From Streptomyces sp. cf386 (GTDB lineage: Bacteria > Actinomycetota > Actinomycetes > Streptomycetales > Streptomycetaceae): a DNA stretch of 64,000 bases. The translations under genes were made by a program, and so were the position numbers. Positions 35,001 through 42,755 of this stretch are shown in pieces. Under the pieces are notes generated by a model. That model saw only the letters and a program-made list of their open reading frames with translations, made no database searches and was not told the origin of the DNA. How positions within the stretch are numbered: position 1 is the first letter of the stretch; the number at the start of each line of letters is the position of its first letter. Location of the stretch: assembly GCF_900103585.1 (NCBI RefSeq), contig NZ_FNHV01000010.1:16462-80461 (forward strand). Reading direction: 5' to 3'.

Positions 35001-35205
35001 CATGCGGCAGCTGACTGAGGCGCCGACTCACGGCCTGACTGATGTGTCGGGCGAGTACATGGGGGGACGATTCTTCGCTGACCTCGTCGTCGATTGTTTT
35101 CCAACCTGCTGCGTTCAACTGCTGCATCTGTTCATGCATGCCTTGGGTAACGAGTTCCTCGTAAACACCCGCGACAGGTTGCGACAGATCCCTCGGCTGA
35201 GCCAC
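32056..35205 (-). CDS. PLD-nuclease/SF2 helicase fusion with DUF3427-like C-terminus
   Basis: 1049 residues. After about 130 N-terminal residues comes a phospholipase-D-like domain (about 130-285) with one H-x-K...G-S-S-N set (His222, Lys224, GSSNLS about 240-245). A superfamily II helicase follows: Walker A AATGTGKT (about 350-357), VIDEFHHA, LGLTATPER and motif VI QQLGRGLRR. The C-terminal third fits DUF3427, typical of restriction-type helicases. All ATPase motifs are intact. The start GTG at 35205 has AGGGGAA 7 nt upstream; a GTG at 35226 is possible. It is convergent with the HATPase gene, with 12 bp between. Confidence 0.88.
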   Translation of the reverse strand: MAQPRDLSQPVAGVYEELVTQGMHEQMQQLNAAGWKTIDDEVSEESSPHVLARHISQAVSRRLSQLPHDKRVAVANQIIAALASDPGALGSGDTVDLIADGPRQLLALAEKEAPGVYAIRPLTPLSETALITNSPEDPSLGSELRAELATADRIDLLCAFVKWYGLRVLEDSLRAAAERGVPIRVITTTYIGATDRHALDRLVRDFGAEVKVNYEIRSTRLHAKAWLFRRESGFDTAYVGSSNLSKAALLDGLEWNVRLSSVATPGVLNKFEATFDAYWNDIAFEPYDPDRDADKLDEALRLAGGTPSSQDSKISLSGLEVRPHPHQADMLERLRVAREVHGHRHNLLVAATGTGKTVMAALDYRNLHKEWGGKQYPRLLFVAHRKEILKQSLRMYREVLDDASFGEALFSGELPRDWKHVFASVQSLTDQRLDQFAPEHFDIIVIDEFHHATATTYRRVLNHFKPKQLLGLTATPERADGLNVQDTFFEGRIAAEMRLWEALDNDLLCPFHYFGLPDGTDLTRLNWRSGTYDQSQLGDLFSADHARARIVIKQVRDKVSDPMSMRALGFCVSRKHAHFMAKCFQDAGFKAEALDSASKPEVRDRVLSQLKAGEIQVIFSVDLFNEGLDIPDVDTLLLLRPTSSATVFLQQLGRGLRRTPDKPVLTVLDFIGQHRAEFRFEEQFRAMTNLSRNRLLEHAEHDFPMLPSGCQIILEGKSKDLVLGNIRTQLKATVQTLAKEVRAFNTPRLSDYLRESRREIRELYKSSNSWTSVLRRSGLADLPEQSGEEDLLKRVHAFLHVDDRERADAYTRLLSDDAPSYESLSPRDQTYARMLFFNFWDKAGGFSSYAQGLESLREQRALRSELRQALHHVMGQADHFPIPLEGRHAHIPLKIHSAYNRSEILAALGVARLGGQMPGSFAQGVLWDESNQMDTLLITREKNEKDFSPTIRYKDYALTPSLFHWESQSTTADTSPTGLRYQQHAQRGSHVMLFMRRYKDTDIGKAQPWMLLGPAAYVQHEGSKPMAITWRLHYELPADVWSYSAIAAG

Positions 35206-35722
35206 GCTGATTTCCCCTATCCCCACACAGCAATGGCTCTGTTCTAGCAGGTGACACTGTCAGGACGGAGGGATGCCTTGGGTTTCTCTGTAGGTGCCGT
35301 TGGACCGCCCGCTTCTTCGGCAGTGTCGCGCTTCCGCAGGCCGCCTCAAGGGCGCTTCACTCCGCTGCGCTGCGTTCCGCGTCGGCTGCGCCGATAGCCC
35401 TCCGGGCCACCCTTGACCCGGCCCGCTCCAGCACGGAGTAGAAGCAAGCGGGAGGCCCGGGGAGGCGGGTGGCCCAGGTTGGCTGGCGGTTGGGTTGGCT
35501 GCGTGGTGGGGCGGGGTTGGGGCGCGTTCGCGTCTCGGGGGCACGCCTGGTCGGCTTAGCGGCTTGCGGTCGGTGAGCGCGTAGGTGAGTGGGTGAGTGA
35601 GCTCAGTCGCCTATTTCCCGGCGTCGGAAAGCCGAGTCGCGAGCCGTCGCCTCGGCCGACCGGCGTGGGCATGGAGCCCCAACAGGCTTGGGGCGGGACG
35701 AGCCCGACTGCTCCCGGCTACA
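35206..35722. other. Intergenic region at the right edge of the island
   Basis: About 520 bases without a gene I can support. The first 60 bases are AT-richer and hold the helicase promoter region. From about 35300 it becomes strongly GC-rich with short direct repeats (GGTTGGCTGGCGGTTGGGTTGGCTG near 35480, GTGAGTG runs near 35580). No tRNA, integrase or clear attachment repeat is visible. Confidence 0.6.
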
Positions 35723-36754
35723 TCAACCCCGCGGTGACACCCCGTGGCAGTCGCCATAAGCCTGCCCCGACCCACACCAACACCCCGCCCCCCGCTGAGG
35801 AGGCCACCCCACAGCCCGCCCCCTCGCCGCCAACGTCGTCGCATACTGCGGCAGCAACGTCGCATCCCCCGGCGACGCCCCCTCCGAAGCCGCGAACGCC
35901 TCGTATGACGGCACCGTCCCCGTCACGATCCCCAGGTTCGGCGTGCCCGACGCAGCCAGTTCCCGCAGGGACGCCTCTATCGTCGCCAGGTGCTCCTCAT
36001 GCGAGGGGTACTCCTCAGCCAGGGCCGGATACGCCGCAACCAGCTCCGTCAGTTCCCCCGCCGTCCAGTGCAGCACCGCCACCGGGAACGGACGCGACAG
36101 CGCCTCCCGATACGCGCCCAGTTCCGCCCGCAGCCGCGAGATCTCCGCCTCCAGCTCCGCCGGGTTGTCCGAGCCCAGGGACCAGACCCGCTTGGGGTCG
36201 TGGAGTTCGTCCAGGGAGATCGGCATCGAGTGCAGGGTGTCGGCCAGGATGTCCCACTCGTCGTGGGCCACGCCCAGCATGCGGCGTACGCGATGGCGGC
36301 CGAACAGGAGGGGATGCGTTGAGTACGGGGGTTCCGGCACGTCCGTCAGGAGGAGGCGGGCTCCCTCCGTGAAGGTCTCCTGGGCCTGCTCAAGCTCGTC
36401 GTGGGACTCCAGGGCCTCCGCGACGATCACCCATGCCGCCGGGTCCCGGGGGGAGGCTGCCCGGACGCCTTCGATGATCGCCCTTGCTTCCGCCTCGTGG
36501 CCGTACTCCCACAGGTTCGACGCCTTCAGGGCTCGTACCAGGTGGGGGTTTTCCAAGCCGGCGGAGGACGACAGCAGGCGGTCGTAGAGCGCGGTCGCGG
36601 CGGGGCGGTCGCCGGCCAGTTCCAGGTGGGCCGCGGCCTGGAGGAGCAGGGCCTCGGCGTCCTCGGGGTAGAGGCCGGCGGTTCGCTCCAGGCGTGCCGC
36701 TTCGGCGGTGTGGTCGACGTTTTCGGCAGGCGTGTCGGGGCGCATGGGGGACAC
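35723..36754 (-). CDS. TPR-like protein with C-terminal SEC-C zinc motif
   Basis: 343 residues. TPR-type helices fill the first half (LYPEDAEALLLQAAAHLELAGDRPAATALYDRLL and following). The last 20 residues are a SEC-C motif (CWCGSGQAYGDCHG), which binds zinc through Cys-x-Cys...Cys-His. Such proteins are probably adaptors; function unknown. Start at GTG 36754 or ATG 36745. Confidence 0.85.
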   Translation of the reverse strand: MSPMRPDTPAENVDHTAEAARLERTAGLYPEDAEALLLQAAAHLELAGDRPAATALYDRLLSSSAGLENPHLVRALKASNLWEYGHEAEARAIIEGVRAASPRDPAAWVIVAEALESHDELEQAQETFTEGARLLLTDVPEPPYSTHPLLFGRHRVRRMLGVAHDEWDILADTLHSMPISLDELHDPKRVWSLGSDNPAELEAEISRLRAELGAYREALSRPFPVAVLHWTAGELTELVAAYPALAEEYPSHEEHLATIEASLRELAASGTPNLGIVTGTVPSYEAFAASEGASPGDATLLPQYATTLAARGRAVGWPPQRGAGCWCGSGQAYGDCHGVSPRG

Positions 36755-36893
36755 CGTACTGCCCGCAGCTGACGGAGGAGAGAAGAGAGGGGAGATGAGG
36801 GTGCAGATATTGCCTGGTCGCGGCCGTGGCCGTGACCGGGGCCGGGGCCGGCGGAGTGTGCCGTGGTTGTGCCGTGGTGATGCTGTGGTGCTC

Positions 36894-37319
36894 TTACGTC
36901 TTCGCCAGGATCAGCAGCATCAGGAACGGCACCGGGATGAGGGCCGCCGTCGCCAGCCATCTGCCGGGGCGGTCCTCGCGGCGGCGGCGTGGGCCCAGGA
37001 CGTCCACCGCCAGCAGGGCGAGGAGCAGCGCCACCCCGGTCAGCGCCAGCAGGAACATCATCGGACCCGCGTGGTCGAGCGTGTGGAAGTTGCAGTTCCG
37101 CACGTCCGGCCTGGCCATGTCCGTGATGTCCCGGCAGTCCATCGGCAGGTACTCGGTCAGGAGCCAGTACGTCGCGTACAGCGGGATGATCGCGGGCACG
37201 CCCAGGGCAAGGTTCGCCAGGGCCGGCGTCAGCAGGCCGCGGCGCCGCTCGGGGCGGTGCCCGCGTTCGTCCGAATTCGGTTGCACCGGTTCTACGACTG
37301 CTTCCGCCATACCGCGCAT
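36894..37319 (-). CDS. Three-helix membrane protein
   Basis: 141 residues with helices at about 33-55, 85-105 and 120-138. The loop between the first two (LPMDCRDITDMARPDVRNCNFHTLDHAG) has two Cys that could pair outside the cell. No family recognised. It ends 139 bp before the TPR/SEC-C gene start and starts 40 bp after the GH30 gene stop on the same strand. Confidence 0.72.
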   Translation of the reverse strand: MRGMAEAVVEPVQPNSDERGHRPERRRGLLTPALANLALGVPAIIPLYATYWLLTEYLPMDCRDITDMARPDVRNCNFHTLDHAGPMMFLLALTGVALLLALLAVDVLGPRRRREDRPGRWLATAALIPVPFLMLLILAKT

Positions 37320-37359
37320 GACGTTCCGGGTGCGCCGACCGGTTGCGTTACCGCTGCCC

Positions 37360-38832
37360 TCAGATCACCACCCCGTCCACCTGCAACGTCTGCACCGACT
37401 GCGCCGCGAACGGCACCGCCACCGACTTCCCGCTGAGGAACGTGTTCGAATACGACCGATATTGATCGCCGCCCGTCGTCACCGTGTTCCAGCGCGGGAC
37501 CAGGCCGCCCGAGCCGCCGCTCACCGTCGTGAAGCGGGACAGGTCGAAGGTCAACGTCTGGGCCGACGTCGACGTGTTCACCGCCACGATCACCAAGCGG
37601 CGTGCCGACGCGTCGTACGCCGCCGCCGCGTAGCTCACGCCCGTGTCGAGGATGCGCATGCCGGGGCGGATGTGGCGGCTGAACTGGGCCATCACGTAGT
37701 ACTTGGTCTGGACCGTCGTCGGCTGCAGGGTGTTCGCGTCGTACGCGATCATCGCCCAGCCCGCCGTCGGGTCCATGACCTGCCAGTAGCACCAGGCCGT
37801 CGGGTGCAGCCAGCGGAAGTCGTAGCAGAGGTTGGACGCCAGGGTGAGGCCGGTGCCGTCGCCGTCGCCCGTCTCCGAGTTCCACAGTTTCTTGCCGGAC
37901 GTCGTGACGACGTCCGTGTAGAGGAGGTCGCGGCGGCCGCCCGAGCCCTGGTAGCCGTGCACGTTCACCTGGCTGACCAGGGCCTTCGTGGAGGAGCCGA
38001 AGGAGGACCACGTCGAGCGGGCCGTGTCGTAGTTCGTCTCGTCCGATGCCGAGATGCGGACGCCCGTCAGGCCGCGCTTGTCCAACTCGCTGCGCATGTA
38101 CGGGAGTACGGCCGCCTGGACCGCCGGGTCCATGTGGCAGCCCTCCTGGGTGCCGGTGGCGGTCCACCAGGTGGAGGCCGGCTCGTTGAAGGGGTCGACC
38201 GTCGCGAAGTTCACGCCCCAGTTCGACTTCGCGTACAACGCCGTTGCCGCCAAATGCGAAGCGTGCTGGCGGTAGTTCCAGGTCTGGAGGTTGTTGCCGC
38301 CGCCCGCCGCGCCGGACGGGTTGTGGTTGGAACACATCCACCACATGGGGGAGTTGGCGAACAGTTCCGTGGTCGCGCCGCGCGCCGTCGCCTTCTGCAG
38401 CATCGCCCGCTGGGGCGCGTCCGCCGTCCAGTCCCAGGCCGAGGAGGTGGGGTCCTCGTTGTTCCAGTCCTGCCAGAAGCCCTCGATCTGCTTGAAGGCG
38501 GGGATGTTCGCCGACTCGACCATCGACTCGCCGTTCACGCTGTTCCAGCTGCACGCGCCGAGGTTGTAGCGGGCGATGTTGAGGCCGAGGCCGGGGAGGC
38601 TCGTGCCGTTGTAGGTCACCGAGTTGGTGGTGAAGAAGAGGTCGGCGAAGTCGTTCCGGTTGCCGAAGACGTTGGCCCACCAGGCCAGGGAGGTGCCCCA
38701 GCCCTCCCAAGTGCCGTACGACGTGCCGGGGTTGACGGCGATGGTCGCGTCCGCGTGTGCGGTGCCCGTCGCCAGGGCGCTGCCGAGGAGGGCGCCGCCT
38801 GTCGCCGCCAGCAGAGTTCTGCGTCGCATCAT
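37360..38832 (-). CDS. Secreted GH30-family glycosidase (endo-beta-1,6-galactanase-like)
   Basis: 490 residues with a Tat-like signal (MMRRRTLLAATGGALLG) cleaved after AHA. A (beta/alpha)8 catalytic domain starts WEGWGTSLAWWANVFG. The acid/base Glu is in TVDPFNEPAS and the nucleophile Glu in LWNSETGDGDG. A beta-sandwich fills the last 100 residues. This arrangement matches streptomycete endo-beta-1,6-galactanases acting on arabinogalactan side chains. GGAG lies 5 nt before the chosen ATG. Confidence 0.87.
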   Translation of the reverse strand: MMRRRTLLAATGGALLGSALATGTAHADATIAVNPGTSYGTWEGWGTSLAWWANVFGNRNDFADLFFTTNSVTYNGTSLPGLGLNIARYNLGACSWNSVNGESMVESANIPAFKQIEGFWQDWNNEDPTSSAWDWTADAPQRAMLQKATARGATTELFANSPMWWMCSNHNPSGAAGGGNNLQTWNYRQHASHLAATALYAKSNWGVNFATVDPFNEPASTWWTATGTQEGCHMDPAVQAAVLPYMRSELDKRGLTGVRISASDETNYDTARSTWSSFGSSTKALVSQVNVHGYQGSGGRRDLLYTDVVTTSGKKLWNSETGDGDGTGLTLASNLCYDFRWLHPTAWCYWQVMDPTAGWAMIAYDANTLQPTTVQTKYYVMAQFSRHIRPGMRILDTGVSYAAAAYDASARRLVIVAVNTSTSAQTLTFDLSRFTTVSGGSGGLVPRWNTVTTGGDQYRSYSNTFLSGKSVAVPFAAQSVQTLQVDGVVI

Positions 38833-39117
38833 GACTTCTCCGCTTCGTTCAACGGCCGGTGTCGGCGGTGTCGTCGTCGAACCGGCTCCGTGGCCTGTCC
38901 CGTTCATGCCGACAGGAAGCATCGGGTGTGGCGTATGAGGTTGTCGAGGGTTCCGACAGCCCTTTCTCAAACCTGTGGAGGAAGGGGGAGGGAGTGTTCG
39001 AGGGGCCGCACGTCGGACCCGGCGTCGGACCCGACGCGAGACCGGGCGCGCACGGGTCTGGAGACCTCGCGCCCCGGCCCCTATCGTGCGGGCGGCCCCG
39101 GTGGAGGAGGCTCACGG

Positions 39118-39918
39118 ATGGTGCGGGTTCGCGTCGTGCAGCACAGCGGGCTTCGGCGGCGTGCCCTGTGGCGGCGGGTGCTGTGGGGCGGCGGGGAGGT
39201 GCTCGTCACCGTCGGGCTGGTGCTTCTGCTGCTCGTCGTTCATCAGGTGTGGTGGACGAATCGGGAGGCCAGGGAGGGCGCCGGGCGGGAGGTCCGGGCG
39301 CTGGAGCGGGCCTGGGACGGGGCGGGCGGCGATTCCCGTACGGCCGAACCGGCGACGACGGCCGCATCGGACTCCGCGTCCGGCCCGGCGTCCGACTCCG
39401 CGTCCGATGCCCCGCCCGCGTCCTCCGGCTCCCGGCGACAGTCCGCCACCGCCCCCTCGCCCGACTGGTCCCAGGCCTACGCCATCCTCACCATCCCCCG
39501 CCTCCACCTCCGCGTCCCCGTCGCCGAGGGCGTCAGCAGGAGCGGCGTTCTCAACAAGGGCTACGTCGGCCACTACCCCGGCACCCAGCAGCCGGGCCAG
39601 GCGGGCAACTTCGCCCTCGCCGGGCACCGCAACACCCACGGTGAGCCCTTCCGGTACATCAACCGGCTCAAGCCCGAGGACACCGTCCGGGTCGAGACGC
39701 GGAGCGCGACGTACACGTACGCCGTCGACCAGACCCTGCCGCAGACCGCCGCCCATGACGGCAGCGTCCTCCGGCCGATCCCGCGCTCCACGGTCAGGCC
39801 GGCGCACGGCTACACCGAACCCGGCTACTACCTCACGCTCACCACCTGCACGCCCGAGTACACGTCGAAGTACCGGCTGGTGGTGTGGGGCAGGCTCGTC
39901 TCCATGCGGCCCAGGTAG
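39118..39918 (+). CDS. Class E sortase
   Basis: 266 residues. An N-terminal membrane anchor (VTVGLVLLLLVVHQVWW) and a Ser/Ala-rich linker lead to the sortase barrel with His170 (LAGHRNTHG), Cys244 (TLTTCTPEYTSKYRL) and Arg253, all present. Class E enzymes of Streptomyces attach LAxTG proteins to the wall. Two candidate substrates lie in this window (14841-16316 and 45210-45998). Excellent GGAGGAGG ribosome site. Confidence 0.93.
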   Translation: MVRVRVVQHSGLRRRALWRRVLWGGGEVLVTVGLVLLLLVVHQVWWTNREAREGAGREVRALERAWDGAGGDSRTAEPATTAASDSASGPASDSASDAPPASSGSRRQSATAPSPDWSQAYAILTIPRLHLRVPVAEGVSRSGVLNKGYVGHYPGTQQPGQAGNFALAGHRNTHGEPFRYINRLKPEDTVRVETRSATYTYAVDQTLPQTAAHDGSVLRPIPRSTVRPAHGYTEPGYYLTLTTCTPEYTSKYRLVVWGRLVSMRPR

Positions 39919-39976
39919 CATCAGGGCGAGCGCAGTGCGTGAGGATCGATCGAGCGGTACGAGGGGAGGGGCGCCG

Positions 39977-40288
39977 ATGGTGCGGAGCCGGACGAGTCTG
40001 CGTCCCGCCGCAGCGATGGTGCTGCTCTTCCTGGAAGTCGTGCTGCTCGACACCGGCAGCCTCTCCGCGACCGTCGCGCTCGCCGCGACCGCGGCCGCCG
40101 GTTCCGCGTTCGCCGTCTGCTCCCTGCTCGTCTCGCGTGCCGCGCCCGCCGTGGCGCCCACCCGGGTGCGTACGGCCATCCGCGACCGGGCCCGCCGTAC
40201 CGCCTTCCTGCCCCAACGCGACCCCGACGCCTCGGGTCGGCCACGGCCCAGGGCACCCGGGCACGCCCTCCCGGCGACCGTCGCGTAG
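39977..40288 (+). CDS. DUF6412 small membrane protein
   Basis: 103 residues. Two hydrophobic stretches (AAAMVLLFLEVVLLD and ATVALAATAAAGSAFAVCSLLVS) are followed by a conserved cytoplasmic tail (VRTAIRDRARRTAFLPQRDPDASGRPRPRAPG). From memory this tail marks DUF6412 proteins encoded next to YidC paralogues. Its role may be in membrane-protein insertion, by proximity only. Confidence 0.75.
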   Translation: MVRSRTSLRPAAAMVLLFLEVVLLDTGSLSATVALAATAAAGSAFAVCSLLVSRAAPAVAPTRVRTAIRDRARRTAFLPQRDPDASGRPRPRAPGHALPATVA

Positions 40289-40412
40289 GGCACACGCAGG
40301 AAACAGCCAACAGCTCTCCCGTGTGACCCCGCGCGGGTCGTCATGCCGCCATGCCGATTTCCGGCATTTCCGTCATCGCCCCGGCACGACGAGACCCTCG
40401 GAGGGCTCACCC

Positions 40413-41147
40413 ATGTCTGTTTTCGCCGACCTTGTTCAGCGGCTGGCCGATCTGCTCGGCCCCCTGTTCGGCGCCTCCGCGGCCGCCGCCGCGATCGTCC
40501 TGTTCACCGCCCTCGTACGGCTGCTCGTGCATCCCCTGTCCCGGGCCGCCGCGCGCGGGCAGAAGGCGCGGGCCGAGCTGCAGCCGAAGATCGCCGAGCT
40601 GCGCAAGAAGCACGCGAAGAACCCCGAGCGGCTCCAGAAGGCCGTCATGGAGCTGCACGCCAAGGAGAAGGTGTCGCCGCTGTCCGGGTGTCTGCCCAGC
40701 CTGTTCCAGCTGCCCGCGTTCTTCCTCCTCTACCACCTGTTCTCGAACACGACGATCGGCGGGAAGGCGAACGAGCTGCTCTCGCACCAGCTGTTCGCCG
40801 CGCCCCTGGGCGACCATTGGGCGGACGCGCTCGGCGGTGGCGGGGCGTTCGGGGGCGCGGGGCTCGTGTACGTCGGGCTGTTCGCGGTCGTCACCTGCGT
40901 GGCCGCGTTCAACTACCGCCGTACCAAGCGGATGATGGCCGCGAATCCCGCGATGGCCGCGAATCCGGCGATGGCGGCGGCCGGCGGCGGGGAGGCGGTG
41001 CCGGGGATGGGGGCCATGACCAAGTTCATGCCGTTCATGTCCTTCTTCACGCTCTTCACCGTGGCCGTGGTGCCGCTGGCCGCCGCGCTGTACGTCGTCA
41101 CCAGCACGACGTGGAGTGCGGTGGAGCGGGCGGTGCTCTATCGCTGA
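40413..41147 (+). CDS. YidC/Oxa1 family membrane protein insertase (paralogue)
   Basis: 244 residues with the Oxa1 core: IVLFTALVRLLVHPLSRAAARGQKARAELQPKIAELRKKH, then FQLPAFFLLYHLF, and C-terminal helices ending TSTTWSAVERAVLY. It lacks the large periplasmic domain and is outside the rpmH-rnpA locus, so it is probably a second insertase. Near-repeats PAMAANPAMAANPAMAAA lie in a loop. Confidence 0.92.
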   Translation: MSVFADLVQRLADLLGPLFGASAAAAAIVLFTALVRLLVHPLSRAAARGQKARAELQPKIAELRKKHAKNPERLQKAVMELHAKEKVSPLSGCLPSLFQLPAFFLLYHLFSNTTIGGKANELLSHQLFAAPLGDHWADALGGGGAFGGAGLVYVGLFAVVTCVAAFNYRRTKRMMAANPAMAANPAMAAAGGGEAVPGMGAMTKFMPFMSFFTLFTVAVVPLAAALYVVTSTTWSAVERAVLYR

Positions 41148-41296
41148 CCCCTCCGGGACGGGCCCGGGTCACCCGGGCCTACGGTCCAGTACGTGAACCG
41201 GGTATTGCGGACTGGCCGTGGACCTTGGAGGATCGACCAGTCCTCCGATGGCTGCACCCGTCGGTGGGCGCCCCGCGATCGAGGGAGATTGTGATC

Positions 41297-42154
41297 ATGA
41301 AGCTGCTGCGAGTCGGTACGGCGGGAGCGGAGACGCCCGCGCTGCTCGACGCCGAGGGGGTTCTGCGGGACCTCTCCGGTGTCGTCCCGGACATCGACGG
41401 AGCGCTGCTCGCCGACGATACGGCGCTGGGGCGGATCCGTGCGGCCGCGGACGCCGGGGAGCTCCCCGAGCTGGACGCCGACGGGCTGCGCATCGGGCCG
41501 CCCCTCGCGCGGATCGGCAAGATCGTGTGCATCGGGCTGAACTACCACGACCACGCCCGCGAGACCGGCGCCGAGCCGCCCGCCGAGCCGGTCATCTTCT
41601 TCAAGGCCGCGGACACGGTCGTCGGCCCGAACGACACGGTGCTCGTGCCCCGGCGGTCGGTGAAGACCGACTGGGAGGTCGAGCTCGCGGTCGTCATCGG
41701 GCGTACGGCCCGCTATGTGGAGTCGGCCGAGGAGGCGCTCGGGCATGTCGCCGGGTACGCGGTGGCGCACGACGTGTCCGAGCGGGAGTTCCAGATCGAG
41801 CGGGGCGGGACCTGGGACAAGGGCAAGAACTGCGAGACGTTCAATCCGCTGGGGCCCTGGCTGGTGACGGCGGACGAGGTGCCGGACCCGCAGAACCTCT
41901 CCCTGAAGCTGTGGGTCAACGGGGAGCTGAAGCAGGACGGGACGACGGCGGAGCAGATCTTTCCGGTGGCGGAGGTCGTGCGGTACGTCAGCCAGTTCAT
42001 GACGCTGTATCCCGGTGACGTGATCAATACGGGTACGCCGGCGGGGGTCGCCCTCGGGCAGCCCGAGCCGAAGCCGTTCCTGCGGGGCGGGGATGTTGTC
42101 GAGCTGGAGATCGAGGGGCTCGGTCGGCAGCGGCAGGAATTCAAGGACGCCTGA
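41297..42154 (+). CDS. Fumarylacetoacetate hydrolase family protein
   Basis: 285 residues. IGKIVCIGLNYHDHARETG, PVIFFKAADTVVGPND, KTDWEVELAVVIGR (metal-binding acids), GYAVAHDVSEREFQIERGGTWDKGKNCETFNPLGPWLV and DVINTGTPAGVALG are classic. Members include acylpyruvases and 2-keto-3-deoxy-acid hydrolases; the substrate is unknown. It is preceded by about 150 bases without a gene. Confidence 0.93.
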   Translation: MKLLRVGTAGAETPALLDAEGVLRDLSGVVPDIDGALLADDTALGRIRAAADAGELPELDADGLRIGPPLARIGKIVCIGLNYHDHARETGAEPPAEPVIFFKAADTVVGPNDTVLVPRRSVKTDWEVELAVVIGRTARYVESAEEALGHVAGYAVAHDVSEREFQIERGGTWDKGKNCETFNPLGPWLVTADEVPDPQNLSLKLWVNGELKQDGTTAEQIFPVAEVVRYVSQFMTLYPGDVINTGTPAGVALGQPEPKPFLRGGDVVELEIEGLGRQRQEFKDA

Positions 42155-42189
42155 GGGGTGGGGGCTGCGCGTAGAACGGCGGGTGCCGG

Positions 42190-42233
42190 TCCGTCGTGGT
42201 TTCTCGCGCAGTTCCCCGCGCCCCTAAAAGCCT
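42190..42233 (+). repeat. Dispersed intergenic repeat (second copy)
   Basis: The TTTCTCGCGCAGTTCCCC...CGCCCCTAAAAG stretch is the end of a repeat I recall from many Streptomyces intergenic regions. It shares CCCCGCGCCCCT with the repeat at 14640-14717. Confidence 0.5.
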
Positions 42234-42755
42234 TTACCGCTGCTTGCTCAGGAACTCCTCCAGCGCCTCCACCACGAACCTGTGGTCCTCCAGCTGCGGC
42301 AGCCCGCTCACCGTCACCGACCCGATGACTCCGGCGCCCTCGACGTTGATCGGGAACGAGCCCCCGTGTGCCGCGTAGGTGTCGGGGTCCAAGCGGGAGG
42401 AGTCCTCGAACGTCGTGCCCTTGGCACGGCAGCGGGCGCCGACGAGGTAGGAGGCGGCGCCGTAGCGCTCCACCACCCGGCGCTTGCGCGCGATCCAGGC
42501 GTCGTTGTCGGGGGTGGAGCCGGGGAGGGCGGCGTGGAAGAGCTGCTGGCCGGCCCGGTGGATGTCGATGGCGACCGGGGCCTGGCGTTCGCGGGCCATG
42601 TCGACCAGCAGGGAGCCGAGGGCCCAGGCGTCGTCGAAGGTGAACTGGCGGAAGACCAGGCGGCGTTCCTGGGCCTCCAGTTCCTCCAGGGGCGGGGTGA
42701 GCTCCGGGTGGAACTTCGGGGTGATCTCCGGGTTGTGCGTCTTGTGGGTAGTCAC
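42234..42755 (-). CDS. UPF0303/HbpS-like heme-degrading domain protein
   Basis: 173 residues with VAIDIHRAGQQLFHAALPGSTPDNDAWIARKRRVVERYG and GGSFPINVEGAGVIGSVTVSGLPQLEDHRFVVEAL, the UPF0303 (GlcG/HbpS-like) pattern. It starts at a GTG that overlaps the TGA of the upstream oxidoreductase gene, so the pair is one coupled operon. Heme binding is a family annotation, not shown here. Confidence 0.87.
   Translation of the reverse strand: MTTHKTHNPEITPKFHPELTPPLEELEAQERRLVFRQFTFDDAWALGSLLVDMARERQAPVAIDIHRAGQQLFHAALPGSTPDNDAWIARKRRVVERYGAASYLVGARCRAKGTTFEDSSRLDPDTYAAHGGSFPINVEGAGVIGSVTVSGLPQLEDHRFVVEALEEFLSKQR

Noticed and set aside
28368..35260. Attachment-site direct repeats flanking the island
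   Set aside because: I compared both edges (around 28390 and 35260) and saw only a weak GTCAGGA-type similarity, not a convincing repeat. No integrase or tRNA is present at this island.
35593..36372. Pro/Thr-rich plus-strand frame opposite the TPR/SEC-C gene
   Set aside because: Shadow composition, no signal peptide or domain; the minus strand carries a recognisable SEC-C motif.
36826..39117. A long plus-strand open frame leading into the sortase gene
   Set aside because: It runs opposite the GH30 and membrane protein genes and has Arg/Val-rich shadow composition. The sortase has its own strong ribosome site and ATG at 39118.
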